From Ohtaekwangia sp035628875 (GTDB lineage: Bacteria; Bacteroidota; Bacteroidia; Cytophagales; Cyclobacteriaceae): a stretch of 64,000 nt of DNA. Positions 26,632 to 35,895 of this stretch are shown here, in pieces; the first letter of the stretch is position 1, and every line of letters starts with the position of its first letter. The notes below the pieces were generated by a model. It saw nothing but the letters and a program-made list of their open reading frames with translations, did not search any database and was not told where the DNA came from. The translations under genes were made by a program, and so were the position numbers. The stretch is taken from contig DASPIZ010000009.1 in assembly GCA_035628875.1 (NCBI GenBank), positions 1 through 64,000 on the forward strand. Direction: 5' to 3'.

Positions 26632-27860
26632 TTTGCGGCAAGAATATCAAAGGACTCGTTCTATATAACGAGAACAAAGTTCAAGACGCCAAAGCTGAGC
26701 TGATACATGGAAGCAAATTCGGATTGGATGTGTCACAATTGACGCTTGATGAAAAGGTGAGACGCTTTCAAAAACTACAAGTGCTCAACAGACGCGTAAA
26801 AACCAATGCGATGCACATCTCACTAAATTTTGATCCTAAAGATCAGCTGAACAAAGACAAACTGGTGGCGATTGCTTCGGGGTACATGGAGAGAATCGGT
26901 TTTGGAGATCAACCTTATATCGTCTACGAGCATAAAGATGTTGCGCACCCGCACATTCACATCGTTACAACAAATATTGACAAGACTGGGAGGCGTTTGA
27001 ATCTACATAATATTGGAAAGCTCAAATCTGAGCCTGCTAGGAAAGAATTAGAAGATGAATTCAATTTGATCAAGGCAGACAATCGGCAACTCGATCAGGT
27101 TTTTGTTAAGTCGATAGAGCCTGCTGTTTATGGCAAGGATGAAACCCGACAAACCATTTCAAACATTGTTCGCGAGGTAGCACGAAGTTATAAGTATGCC
27201 TCCCTTCCGGAGTTCAATGCCGCGTTGAAGCGCTACAACATTATCGCAGATAGGGGCATCGAAGGAACGGCAATGTTCAAGCAAGGTGGCTTGGCGTACT
27301 CGATAATTGAAAAGAATGGCAGGAAGGTCGGTGTGCCTATCAAAGCAAGTCGTCTTTCAGGTAGACCAACACTTAAATTTCTTGAGCAGCAATTCAAGCT
27401 GAACAAGCTTCTAAGAAAAAGGCATGTTCCTGAATTTCGAGGCCGAGTTGATCACGCTTTAAAGTCGCAACCAAAGAATCTGCGAGAGCTTTCAAAGGCA
27501 CTTTCCAAAGAGAACATCGAACTGATCATTCGAGAGAACAAGGAAGGCAGGGTCTATGGTCTTACGTATGTTGACCATACATCGCGATGTGTTGTCAACG
27601 GAAGGAATCTTGGTAAGCGCTTTACGGCCAATGGTGTGCTGGCCGTCCTTGCGAAGCCATCCGATGCGCGCAATAAGAAGCAACGTTCGTTACCTGTCTC
27701 GTGGAAAGAACCTCAGAATTTCACTCAACGCGATCATGTTGAGGCGCAATTGCCCTCATGGATATTACAAGTGACCAAACCCGAACAGATGCAGGTAAAC
27801 GCACCTGACATGAGCAATCGTAGGAGGCGAAGGAAGAAGAAAAGAGGTCGTTCGATTTAA
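26616..27860 (+). CDS. Relaxase / mobilization nuclease (MobB-type)
   Basis: It nicks and carries one DNA strand into the recipient. The relaxase signature is clear: an N-terminal basic part, NAMHISLNFDPKDQLNKDKL, then YIVYEHKDVAHPHIHIVTTN with the metal-binding HxH-x-H near residue 111, and the preceding GYMERIGFG. The C-terminus is highly basic (RRRRKKKRGRS). At 414 residues it fits Bacteroidota relaxases of the MobB/BmgA type (Pfam Relaxase). It overlaps the MobC-like gene and is followed within 10 bp by the coupling-protein gene, so the three form a mob operon. Confidence 0.9.
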   Translation: MVARIICGKNIKGLVLYNENKVQDAKAELIHGSKFGLDVSQLTLDEKVRRFQKLQVLNRRVKTNAMHISLNFDPKDQLNKDKLVAIASGYMERIGFGDQPYIVYEHKDVAHPHIHIVTTNIDKTGRRLNLHNIGKLKSEPARKELEDEFNLIKADNRQLDQVFVKSIEPAVYGKDETRQTISNIVREVARSYKYASLPEFNAALKRYNIIADRGIEGTAMFKQGGLAYSIIEKNGRKVGVPIKASRLSGRPTLKFLEQQFKLNKLLRKRHVPEFRGRVDHALKSQPKNLRELSKALSKENIELIIRENKEGRVYGLTYVDHTSRCVVNGRNLGKRFTANGVLAVLAKPSDARNKKQRSLPVSWKEPQNFTQRDHVEAQLPSWILQVTKPEQMQVNAPDMSNRRRRRKKKRGRSI

Positions 27861-27869
27861 TACTTGGAT

Positions 27870-29837
27870 ATGGGCAACACAGGAGAAAATGAGCAAGGAC
27901 TTCGAAAGATTCTTGACATAACAAGACTTTTAAGCATCGCGGTATTATTGATTCACTTCTGCATCGACTGCTACTCTATTATAGAACACTTAGGGCTCAG
28001 CAATCGAATCGTCAACGGCTTTCTTGATCAAATGGTGAAGTTCACACTGTTCCACACAAAGCTTTTCTCAAAGAGCGGAGTACTTCTCTTACTCATCATT
28101 TCGCTACTTGGTGTAAAAGGAAAGAAAAGTGAGGATATTAAAATTTCGAGGTCTTTAGGCTACTTCTTTCTTGGGCTTTCAATTTATTGGTTTTCGATTT
28201 TAGTTGAAACAGTAACGATTTCATCGTGCTGGTGGTATATCGGCCTAAGTTCCCTTGGATACCTACTTATTCTATCGGGAGGAACACTACTCAGCCGGAT
28301 CGTTCAACTGAAATTGGGCCAAGACATCTTTAATAAAGCAAATGAGTCCTTCCCACAGGAAGAGCGTCTGCTAGAAAATGAGTATTCAATCAATTTACCA
28401 ACCGAATACATTTTGAAAGGGAGGAAGCGAAAGGGCTGGATCAATTTGATAAATCCATTCCGCGCAGTGCTAGTGGTTGGAACTCCTGGGGCGGGGAAGT
28501 CATACTTTGTCATTCGTCATATCATAACTCAACATATAAAGAAGGGATTCACAATGTTTCTGTACGATTTCAAATATGACGATCTATCTAAAATAGCCTA
28601 CAACGCGCTGTTGAAATATCAATCGAACTACAAGCGCATTCCAAAATTCTTTGTCATCAATTTCGACAAGATCAATCATCGGTGCAATCCACTTGAACCA
28701 TCAACGATGTTTGATATTACCGATGCCACGGAGTCCTCAAGAACCATTATGCTTGCATTGAATCGCGACTGGATCAAAAAGCAAGGTGATTTCTTTGTGG
28801 AATCACCCATTAACTTCGTGACTGCCATCATATGGTTCCTTAGAAAATATAAGGACGGAAAGTATTGCACTCTTCCTCATGTGATTGAATTGATGCAAGT
28901 TGACTATGACAGACTTTTTAGTGTCCTACGAACAGAGCCTGAAATTGAAGTGCTTATCAATCCATTTATATCCGCATATCTGAATGATGCAATGGAACAA
29001 TTGGAAGGGCAGATAGCCAGCGCGAAAATTGGAATGGCCCGGCTTTCATCACCGCAGTTGTACTATGTATTGTCAGGCAACGACTTTACTCTCGATGTAA
29101 ATAATCCAGATGATCCGAAGATAGTTTGCGTTGCAAACAATCCGCAGAAGCAGCAGATCTATGGCGCTGTGCTTTCTTTATACGTGGCTCGCGTGACGAG
29201 GCTGGTGAACAGAAAGCATCAACAAAAATGCAGTCTCGTGTTTGACGAATGGCCAACGATATATTCAAATGGAATCGATACACTTATGGCGACCGCAAGA
29301 TCAAACAAGGTCGCAACGACCATTGGAATTCAGGATTATAGCCAACTTAAAAAGGACTACGGACGAGACCAGGCGGAGGTCGTTATGAGCATCGCTGGCA
29401 ACATAATAAGTGGTCAGGTAGTTGGCGATACTGCCAAGTTGCTCAGTGAACGCTTTGGCAAGATTGTCCAACAACGTGAATCCATTTCAATCAACAGTCA
29501 TGACACCTCAGTTAGTCGCTCCACGCAACTTGAATACGCAATTCCGCCTTCCGCAATTGCAACATTGTCATCAGGAGAGTTTGTAGGTTTTGTCTCAGAT
29601 AATCCGGATCAAAAGATCAATCTGAAAGTTTTCAAAGGTGAAATTGTAAATGATCACGAAGCCATTGCCCAGGAGGAAAAGAGCTACAAGGAAATACCAT
29701 TGGCCAGGGATGTGGGCCAAGATGCGGTTGACTCGTCTTACCGAAGAATAAAGGCAGACATTACCAGGATGGTCGAGAGGGAGATTGAGCGGATGAAGGG
29801 TGACGAGAGGCTTTCCCGGTTATTGATAAAAAAATAA
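27870..29837 (+). CDS. Type IV coupling protein (VirD4/TraG-like, MobC of Bacteroidota ICEs)
   Basis: The coupling protein links the relaxase-DNA complex to the type IV secretion channel and drives it with ATP. The N-terminal 135 residues hold about four transmembrane segments. Walker A is VVGTPGAGKSYFVIRHI near residue 204 and Walker B is CSLVFDEWPTIYSNGID near 455. GIQDYSQLKKDYGRDQAE is the family's later motif. The ATG at 27870 is used; a TTG two codons upstream is also open. A terminator follows at once. At 655 residues the length is normal for this group. Confidence 0.88.
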   Translation: MGNTGENEQGLRKILDITRLLSIAVLLIHFCIDCYSIIEHLGLSNRIVNGFLDQMVKFTLFHTKLFSKSGVLLLLIISLLGVKGKKSEDIKISRSLGYFFLGLSIYWFSILVETVTISSCWWYIGLSSLGYLLILSGGTLLSRIVQLKLGQDIFNKANESFPQEERLLENEYSINLPTEYILKGRKRKGWINLINPFRAVLVVGTPGAGKSYFVIRHIITQHIKKGFTMFLYDFKYDDLSKIAYNALLKYQSNYKRIPKFFVINFDKINHRCNPLEPSTMFDITDATESSRTIMLALNRDWIKKQGDFFVESPINFVTAIIWFLRKYKDGKYCTLPHVIELMQVDYDRLFSVLRTEPEIEVLINPFISAYLNDAMEQLEGQIASAKIGMARLSSPQLYYVLSGNDFTLDVNNPDDPKIVCVANNPQKQQIYGAVLSLYVARVTRLVNRKHQQKCSLVFDEWPTIYSNGIDTLMATARSNKVATTIGIQDYSQLKKDYGRDQAEVVMSIAGNIISGQVVGDTAKLLSERFGKIVQQRESISINSHDTSVSRSTQLEYAIPPSAIATLSSGEFVGFVSDNPDQKINLKVFKGEIVNDHEAIAQEEKSYKEIPLARDVGQDAVDSSYRRIKADITRMVEREIERMKGDERLSRLLIKK

Positions 29838-29865
29838 AGCCCCGAACACAAATATTTCGGGGCTT
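29837..29865. terminator. Bidirectional terminator
   Basis: Perfect 10-bp stem AAGCCCCGAA/TTCGGGGCTT with a nine-base loop. On the minus strand it is followed by TATTTTTTT, a strong U-tract, so it serves the small minus-strand gene at 29885 at least as well as the coupling-protein gene on the plus strand. Confidence 0.8.
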
Positions 29866-29884
29866 GGGCTCCTTACAAAATTCT

Positions 29885-30022
29885 CTAGAGAATAAAGATA
29901 TACACAACCAAATACATTACTATCGATAGCCAGAAGAGGACACCAAACATGGTTCTCTCTGGACTTCGATGACGGAAACCTATTGAATCTAAAATGACTC
30001 GATTTTTTACCGAAAAACGCAT
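29885..30022 (-). CDS. Small membrane protein (45 residues)
   Basis: A 45-residue frame with an ATG at 30022 and a TAG at 29885-29887. It has a basic N-terminus (MRFSVKNRVILDSIGFRHR, SPERT) followed by one strongly hydrophobic segment (MFGVLFWLSIVMYLVVYIFI) that ends at the stop. This is the layout of a single-pass membrane peptide with the N-terminus inside. It lies between the coupling-protein gene and an XRE regulator, and a U-tracted terminator follows directly on its strand, which supports real transcription. It may be an ICE membrane accessory or a toxin-like peptide; no family is recognised. Confidence 0.5.
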   Translation of the reverse strand: MRFSVKNRVILDSIGFRHRSPERTMFGVLFWLSIVMYLVVYIFIL

Positions 30023-30099
30023 GAAAACATCAGGTTTAATGACTTAAGCTACTAAAGTTAGTAGGAGGATCAAACCGATTTTGCGGGATTTTTGGATTC

Positions 30100-30336
30100 G
30101 TGGGAAAACATCAGGTCAAAACCAGAAATCTAAAAAAGCTCAAGGCCTTGGGTAACCACATTCGTCACATCCGAAACAAAAAAGGACTAACGCAAGAGCA
30201 ACTTGCTTCCCTGGCTGGTGTTTCTGAAAATACCATTGTTACGCTCGAAGCTGGCAGGCTAAATACCACGGTTGCAACATGTTTTGATATTGCAAAGGCG
30301 CTTGGCATTAAGGACCGAGACATTTTTGATTTTTGA
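30100..30336 (+). CDS. XRE-family HTH regulator
   Basis: This 78-residue protein is almost only an XRE-type helix-turn-helix: LGNHIRHIRNKKGLTQEQLA, SLAGVSENTIVTLEAGRLN and ATCFDIAKALGIKDRDIF. The start used is a GTG; no better ATG is in frame before the HTH. It is followed after 126 bp by a GNAT gene and lies downstream of the mob genes. It is likely a local repressor; its target is unknown. Confidence 0.75.
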   Translation: MGKHQVKTRNLKKLKALGNHIRHIRNKKGLTQEQLASLAGVSENTIVTLEAGRLNTTVATCFDIAKALGIKDRDIFDF

Positions 30337-30462
30337 CCTCCTGCCGCTTTAATTTATCTGTTTAATAGTGCCTTTTATCGAGGTCCAAGAAAATTCAGTC
30401 TCTTAAAATATAATAATTCCAGGAGCGTTTAGGTTATTCAAGATCGAATCAACGTCAAGTGT

Positions 30463-31056
30463 ATGAGGCGTGCCGAACAAAAAGACAAACGGCTGGTTGT
30501 AGACATCTTATCCAAATCGTTTGATAAGAACAAAAGCGTCAACTATGTGGTAAAGCAAGATGCGAACCGACAGGATCGTATAAGATCATTAATGGAATAT
30601 TCATTCAACACCTGCTTATCATTTGGAGAGATATGGATATCCGATGATAATATGGCCTGTGCACTTTTATTGTTTCCTGAAACGAAGAAGACGACCCTTC
30701 GCTCAATATTATGGGATGTCAATCTAGCGACAAGCGCAATTGGACTTACCCGAGTTATTGACGTCCTTAAACGAGAGTCATTGATCAAAAAGAATCATCC
30801 GGACAAACCCTTTACATATCTCTGGTTTATTGGCGTGGACCCTTTGGCTCAGAAACGTGGCGTTGGAAGTAAGCTGCTAAACGAAGTAATCGATATGAAT
30901 GCAAAAAAAAGAAGACCCATTTATCTCGAAACATCCGTATCCAACAATCTATCATGGTACAAAAAGTTTGGGTTCGAGATATATCAAAAGATCAACCTTA
31001 ACTATGATCTGTATTTGTTGCGTAGAAGCGAAGCTGCCGTACCGGTATCTGTCTAA
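30463..31056 (+). CDS. GNAT-family N-acetyltransferase
   Basis: It transfers an acetyl group from acetyl-CoA to an unknown amine. The acetyl-CoA loop is in YLWFIGVDPLAQKRGVGSKL, followed by LNEVIDMNAKKRRPIYLETS and SWYKKFGFEIYQ, all standard GNAT elements in the right order. At 197 residues it is slightly longer than a minimal GNAT domain. It stands just upstream of the sensor-kinase gene on the same strand (46 bp), as cargo or accessory of the ICE regulatory region. Confidence 0.8.
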   Translation: MRRAEQKDKRLVVDILSKSFDKNKSVNYVVKQDANRQDRIRSLMEYSFNTCLSFGEIWISDDNMACALLLFPETKKTTLRSILWDVNLATSAIGLTRVIDVLKRESLIKKNHPDKPFTYLWFIGVDPLAQKRGVGSKLLNEVIDMNAKKRRPIYLETSVSNNLSWYKKFGFEIYQKINLNYDLYLLRRSEAAVPVSV

Positions 31057-31102
31057 TTGTAATCGCAAGATCAAGTTTACTTTAAGTTAAGCCGTTATCA
31101 TT

Positions 31103-33307
31103 ATGTTTTTTGCAGGGACCAAAATGCATATGGTCACCTTTTGCATTGCTGCCTTTGAGGTAGTGATGCTAGTAATACAGGTGATCTATTTTCTCGAAAG
31201 GCCGAATGATAAGAGACGCCTTTGGTATCTTATTCTGCTTTTACTTCTCATCTGCTATAATGTTTGTAGCGGGCTCTTTCCAGATCCGGCAATTCAAATT
31301 CCTTTGACAGTACAGACGATCCTGGCTTACCTGGTCGGGTTTACCATGTCTATGTATGTGATCTACTATTTCTACAAAGTGTTTGACTTGAAACACCTGA
31401 AATTTTTCGTCACATACGGGCTATTGTTTTTCCTGTTTGTTCCATTCGTATTCTTATTCATTGTCCCGTTCCTGTTGACAGGTGATAGTACCTTGAGTAG
31501 AAAGTTAACAGTAGTTATACCATTCTTCTACGGCTTAAGCTTTCTCTATTGTACTTCGCGAGCTCTTTGGAAGAAGTTCAGCGAGGCAAAAAGCGATGGA
31601 CAAGTGGTTGATGATCCGCTTTACGAACATGCGGTGGTAGCATACATTTCCATGCTCTGCTGGGCTTCCTTGCCTGTGATAGTGTTCTTTGGCGACTACC
31701 AGGTAGTCGAACATTCAGTTACGAACGCAGGGTTCATGTTGATGACAATTATCTATGTTCGTTCGGCTATCAATCGGTCGAGAAGGGAATATTACAGCCT
31801 GCTTGAATCGCAGCGACACCTACGAGATCTCAACACTAATTTGCAATCCAAGGTCAAGGAGCGTACTAAATCTTTGGAATCCCTGCATGAACAGCGAACA
31901 AATACTTTCATCAACCTTGCGCACGAGACAAAGACACCGCTCACGCTTATCAACAACTACCTTCAAGAGTATATTTCAAAAAATGGCGCGACAGAGGAGT
32001 TGAAGATCATAAAGCACAATATTCAAAGGCTGACCTCGGATATGACAAACTTCTTTGATGTGGAGCGACTCAACAAGGGCTTTGTTCTGTATGACCACGA
32101 GAAGGTCGCTGACTTTAGCTTGCTGGTAAGATCGAAGATCGAATTGTTCCGGTTGCAGGCAAGGACAAAGAATATTGGAATCGATGAGCGAGTCGAGAAA
32201 GATCTTAAGGTTCGGGCAAATCCTTCAGCGATAGACCGCATCATCAACAACCTTGTAGAAAATGCGATTCGGTACACGCCAGAGAACGGTGTGGTTGTTA
32301 TCAGCTTATTCAAAGAGCAGGAACATGTTGAGTTCTCTGTTTCTGATTCGGGAAATGGAATTCCAGAGCACTTGCAAAAGAAGGTTTTCGAGCCATACTA
32401 TCAACTCGGTGATAAAAAACGAAATCATGAAGGGATGGGTATGGGACTGTCTATAGTTAAAGCTGTCGTTGACAATCTCAAGGGAACAATCAAACTTATA
32501 AGCGAGGAAGGGAAAGGCACTACTATTGTAATTCGCCTTCCTCAATATGTTGGGGCTGATGTGCCGATCAAATCAGTCAACTCGGATAACCTATCCTTTG
32601 TAGGGGTGAAAATACCGGAAGATTGTATCAAACACGTTGGTGCTCCCACTTTGCTTGTCATTGAAGACAATATTGCAATGCTTAACTATCTTTTCAAACG
32701 GCTTGCTGAAACCTACAACGTGATCATTGCAAAAAATGGCTCGGAGGCACTTTCGAAGTTGAAGAAGATAGCGCATTTAGACTTGATCATCTCCGATGTA
32801 ATGATGAATAATCTGGATGGAATGGAGCTGTGCAAGATCCTTTCGACACATCCAAAATTGTCTCACATACCGCTCATTTTTCTATCGGCAAAATGTACGC
32901 CCAAGGACAAAGCTGCCGGTTTACGAGCTGGAGCTATTGATTTCATAGAAAAGCCGTTTCACATTGATCAGGTACTTGTTAAAATCGAGTCAATCATCAA
33001 TTTTACGGCTAAGCAAAGAGCGGCAATTGCCAAGTCAACCTTCGACACAATTTCTGTATCTCAAGAGAATAACGATTCAACAATCGATGTATTTGACTTG
33101 AATTGCAGACGCTTCAAGCTTTCACAAAGAGAGATCGAGATTGTTGAACTTATCAGTCAGGGCCTCACGTACAAGAAAGTAGCTGAACGGCTGTTCATCT
33201 CCGTAAAAACGGTGAACGCCCATGCAAAGAATATCTTTGACAAATGCGCGGTTAAGTGTAAAGTGGAATTGATCAACAAACTTTCTGCAAACTACGAGCA
33301 CAATTAG
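31103..33307 (+). CDS. Hybrid sensor histidine kinase / response regulator with LuxR output
   Basis: One polypeptide carries a full phosphorelay. About seven hydrophobic segments (residues 8-235) form the sensor. A coiled coil leads to the H-box NLAHETKTPLTLINNYL with His near residue 273. The ATPase follows, with NLVENAIRYTPENG, SDSGNGIPE and GMGMGLSIVK. A receiver domain has its phospho-Asp in DLIISDVMMNNLDGMELC near 565. A C-terminal LuxR-type HTH (LSQREIEIVELISQGLTYKK, SVKTVNAHAKNIFDK) lies at about 670-725. Upstream of RteC it takes the place held by the RteA sensor and RteB regulator in CTnDOT, so it probably controls rteC and excision/transfer. That functional link is inferred from gene order. 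Confidence 0.85.
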   Translation: MFFAGTKMHMVTFCIAAFEVVMLVIQVIYFLERPNDKRRLWYLILLLLLICYNVCSGLFPDPAIQIPLTVQTILAYLVGFTMSMYVIYYFYKVFDLKHLKFFVTYGLLFFLFVPFVFLFIVPFLLTGDSTLSRKLTVVIPFFYGLSFLYCTSRALWKKFSEAKSDGQVVDDPLYEHAVVAYISMLCWASLPVIVFFGDYQVVEHSVTNAGFMLMTIIYVRSAINRSRREYYSLLESQRHLRDLNTNLQSKVKERTKSLESLHEQRTNTFINLAHETKTPLTLINNYLQEYISKNGATEELKIIKHNIQRLTSDMTNFFDVERLNKGFVLYDHEKVADFSLLVRSKIELFRLQARTKNIGIDERVEKDLKVRANPSAIDRIINNLVENAIRYTPENGVVVISLFKEQEHVEFSVSDSGNGIPEHLQKKVFEPYYQLGDKKRNHEGMGMGLSIVKAVVDNLKGTIKLISEEGKGTTIVIRLPQYVGADVPIKSVNSDNLSFVGVKIPEDCIKHVGAPTLLVIEDNIAMLNYLFKRLAETYNVIIAKNGSEALSKLKKIAHLDLIISDVMMNNLDGMELCKILSTHPKLSHIPLIFLSAKCTPKDKAAGLRAGAIDFIEKPFHIDQVLVKIESIINFTAKQRAAIAKSTFDTISVSQENNDSTIDVFDLNCRRFKLSQREIEIVELISQGLTYKKVAERLFISVKTVNAHAKNIFDKCAVKCKVELINKLSANYEHN

Positions 33308-33483
33308 GTCAAATTACCTAGCTTTTTACCATCATTTCCCGATTGATCTACCTTGCTTTCAGTTTCATTTTTGCCACGAAAGCAAATGGTAACACAGCAA
33401 ACAGTTGGTTGTCTGTGTGGAAGGCCAATAGATGAATCTATTGAGAACTGGCGAAATGTGGCGAATATGAAAAAGATCAATCA

Positions 33484-34335
33484 ATGCTCTCCTTTGCAAA
33501 CCAACAATTTCAAGCTTTGGAAAAAGAGCTTGCTGAATTGCAGCAAGACAGCGACAGTATAATCCAGGAATCTGAGCGCAACATCGATGCCATATTGCGT
33601 TCGATCGATGCGCTTAAGAACCACCTGCTTTCACACCCCTTTGAAAGCATAGCGGAAGAAGTTCTGTTCTTCAAGCAAATCAAGCCTAAGTTCACTTCTA
33701 AGCTCATCTACAAAATTGAGCTATTGAAGATAGAAAGCAGGCGACCTATAGGAAGCTTTAAAGCTCAGCAGAAATATTTATTGAAGCAGTTAGCCAAGCT
33801 TGAAAGCTTCTTTGAAGACAACATTGAATTCTATCAATACTATCGAAGCGGGAACACGTTTCTTGACGACAAATATTTTGTTAGGAATGTATTTGATATC
33901 CGACTGCATCAGGATACCTATGTGTTTGACTATGATTCAAACTTTTCAACGAGCCATGATTCCAAGGTTGCCAGGATTATTGCGAACGAACTTTTAAGAA
34001 ATTACCTCAATGCGTCTTTAGCCGAACTCGAGCAGAATAAATACGCTGTATCCAAATTCCAGGAAGGGCCAAAGAAAAAGCTTCTCTGGACGGCCCCAAA
34101 GGCAGCGTTGATCGAATTGCTTTATGGCTTACATTCTGCAGGAGTATTCAATGACTCCAACGCTGAGATCGGGCAAATTGCGAGGTATCTACAAACGGCT
34201 TTCGGTGTCGATCTTGGGAATTATTATAGAACGTTTCAGGAGATAAGGATACGCAAGAGCGGACGAACAAACTTCATTGATCTGTTAAAAAAGAAACTCG
34301 TTGAAAGGATGAATGACTCCGATCAAAATGCGTGA
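33484..34335 (+). CDS. rteC: RteC-type regulator of ICE excision
   Basis: RteC in CTnDOT activates the excision operon. The family pattern is recognisable over the whole length: EEVLFFKQIKPKFTSKLIY, RRPIGSFKAQQKYLLKQL, FYQYYRSGNTFLDDKYFVRN, SHDSKVARIIANELL and ALIELLYGLHSAGVF. The final YRTFQEIRIRKSGRTNFIDL belongs to the C-terminal winged-helix part. At 283 residues it is of normal length. It follows the hybrid kinase by 176 bp. By analogy its target would be the operon at 22678-23241, which begins at a shared regulatory motif. Confidence 0.85.
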   Translation: MLSFANQQFQALEKELAELQQDSDSIIQESERNIDAILRSIDALKNHLLSHPFESIAEEVLFFKQIKPKFTSKLIYKIELLKIESRRPIGSFKAQQKYLLKQLAKLESFFEDNIEFYQYYRSGNTFLDDKYFVRNVFDIRLHQDTYVFDYDSNFSTSHDSKVARIIANELLRNYLNASLAELEQNKYAVSKFQEGPKKKLLWTAPKAALIELLYGLHSAGVFNDSNAEIGQIARYLQTAFGVDLGNYYRTFQEIRIRKSGRTNFIDLLKKKLVERMNDSDQNA

Positions 34336-34339
34336 AAAA

Positions 34340-34936
34340 TTAATGATGTTCTTGAATGCGTGTGCTAAGCCTTTGAGAAAGATTATATATACAACTGTTC
34401 GCAGGGTCTAGTATGATCTTCTGATGATGATTGAATCCTTTTTCGGCATGAAAGACATTGCATCTGATTTTGTACAGGATGGTTAAAAGGCTTTCTACAA
34501 TAGTTAGTGGCGATTTTGAGTTCAACCCTTTTAAGAGCTGCTTGTCTTTTTCTGGTTGCGGCTGACCATAGTACAAATCAATGTTAAATAGGCTTTCGCC
34601 TATAATCACTTTAAAATCTTCGATGCTCTTTGTATTCTCATCGATAATTGTACCTAATTCATTTCTGAGAAAATGTGCCACACAAACAGTCGCGGCCTTA
34701 TTATCAGGTGGTTCTCGGTGACGCTTTTCAATTTTGTTTAAGTCCTTCAATACCTTTATTTCGCCTTGCTCCTCAAGAATAGCCACTACCACATTGTACA
34801 TCCGGTTATAGATTACAAACAGCGTAAAAAACTTGTCAAAGTAGTTACTTAGCTCATCACCTTTATATTCTGCAGCTTTTGCAAACCACCGTTCACTAAA
34901 TTCCTGAAGTTCAATTTTTTTTATCGCGAGCGTCAT
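34340..34936 (-). CDS. HEPN-like protein (possible RNase)
   Basis: This 198-residue helical protein ends with YKIRCNVFHAEKGFNHHQKI. The spacing R-CNVF-H matches the RxxxxH motif of HEPN-domain RNases, many of which act in phage defence or toxin-antitoxin pairs. The rest is helical with no other motif. It lies six bases after the zinc-ribbon gene upstream, so the two form an operon, inserted between rteC and the tra operon and reading against both. The toxin/defence role is inference from the motif and the two-gene arrangement. Confidence 0.5.
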   Translation of the reverse strand: MTLAIKKIELQEFSERWFAKAAEYKGDELSNYFDKFFTLFVIYNRMYNVVVAILEEQGEIKVLKDLNKIEKRHREPPDNKAATVCVAHFLRNELGTIIDENTKSIEDFKVIIGESLFNIDLYYGQPQPEKDKQLLKGLNSKSPLTIVESLLTILYKIRCNVFHAEKGFNHHQKIILDPANSCIYNLSQRLSTRIQEHH

Positions 34937-34942
34937 ATGGAC

Positions 34943-35794
34943 CTAACTTCGTTTTGCATATAATACTTTTTTACCGTTGATAGTCATTGCAGGAATGGAG
35001 CTATCGATTTTGAAGTCACTGTTCAAATTTTTCTGAATGAAGTCCCGAGGGGAGTCATTGCCTGTCCCACATGCAATGAGAGTGTTTTCATCAAGGTTAA
35101 AGCAAACGTTGGAGTACGGATACCCTTTGGATTTTGCTTCCTCTAAAGACTCCGCATAAAACCAAGAATTAAATGAGCTACCCTTAAATGTATTTGGATT
35201 CGGTTTTGTCGGTGCTAAGTTAAACTGTCGATAGTCTACCCCCACTTGATCTGAAAATGGCTTAAGTGCTTGAAATATTTCATCCTTGGAAATTCCAGTA
35301 TTTCGAAATCTTTCAATTTGAACTTTTAAACGAGATCCAGTTAAGGAAATGAAAAAGTTGCCACGCGCTTGTATTTTGAAATAGGGAGATGGTAGGCTTG
35401 CAAGGAAGGGGATGATTGTTTCAATAGCGGTTTTAGCAAAGTGGAATTCAAGTTTCGGGCTTCCACCTGGTCGGAGTTGAATATTATCGAGAGATTTGTC
35501 AATGTTGAACATTAGCATAAACTCCCCTTTTGTACTTGTCCGTTGAACTAGTCTATCAAAATCATACGCTGGTTCACCGTTCACATCGATGTCTAATATT
35601 TCAACGTTGGTTGAACCACAGAACTCACATGTGGCTTCTTCTTCGTCTCGCCACGTCTCCACCATTTTTACCAAGTCAAGTTCCGGCTTGCTTAAGTAAT
35701 TTCGTTCATCGGCATCAAGTATTTGCGTAATTCTCTTTATGCCATCGCTTTGAAGACAATTACGGCATCCAAGGTTGTAGCCTAGCATGACCAT
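34943..35794 (-). CDS. Unknown protein with an N-terminal zinc ribbon
   Basis: The first 65 residues contain GCRNCLQ and CEFCGSTN, a CxxC/CxxC zinc-ribbon pair separated by a helical insert. The remaining 215 residues are a mixed alpha/beta region with no recognised motif (FKIQARGNFFISLTGSRLKV, YPYSNVCFNLDENTLIACG). It is the first gene of a two-gene minus-strand unit with the HEPN-like gene. It may be the antitoxin or the sensing partner; no family is recognised. It starts near 35794, with an alternative ATG two codons later. Confidence 0.55.
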   Translation of the reverse strand: MVMLGYNLGCRNCLQSDGIKRITQILDADERNYLSKPELDLVKMVETWRDEEEATCEFCGSTNVEILDIDVNGEPAYDFDRLVQRTSTKGEFMLMFNIDKSLDNIQLRPGGSPKLEFHFAKTAIETIIPFLASLPSPYFKIQARGNFFISLTGSRLKVQIERFRNTGISKDEIFQALKPFSDQVGVDYRQFNLAPTKPNPNTFKGSSFNSWFYAESLEEAKSKGYPYSNVCFNLDENTLIACGTGNDSPRDFIQKNLNSDFKIDSSIPAMTINGKKVLYAKRS

Positions 35795-35895
35795 AGTTAG
35801 AAATGGGTTGTTTATTTATCATTAAATATAAATAAAACGATTGATAAATGGCCGGTTAAAGGCCCTCGGCTCTTAGAGGCGAGATAAAAAAAACT

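Noticed and set aside
33353..33562. Small frame before rteC
   Set aside because: It overlaps the start of rteC in another frame and has no family-like sequence.
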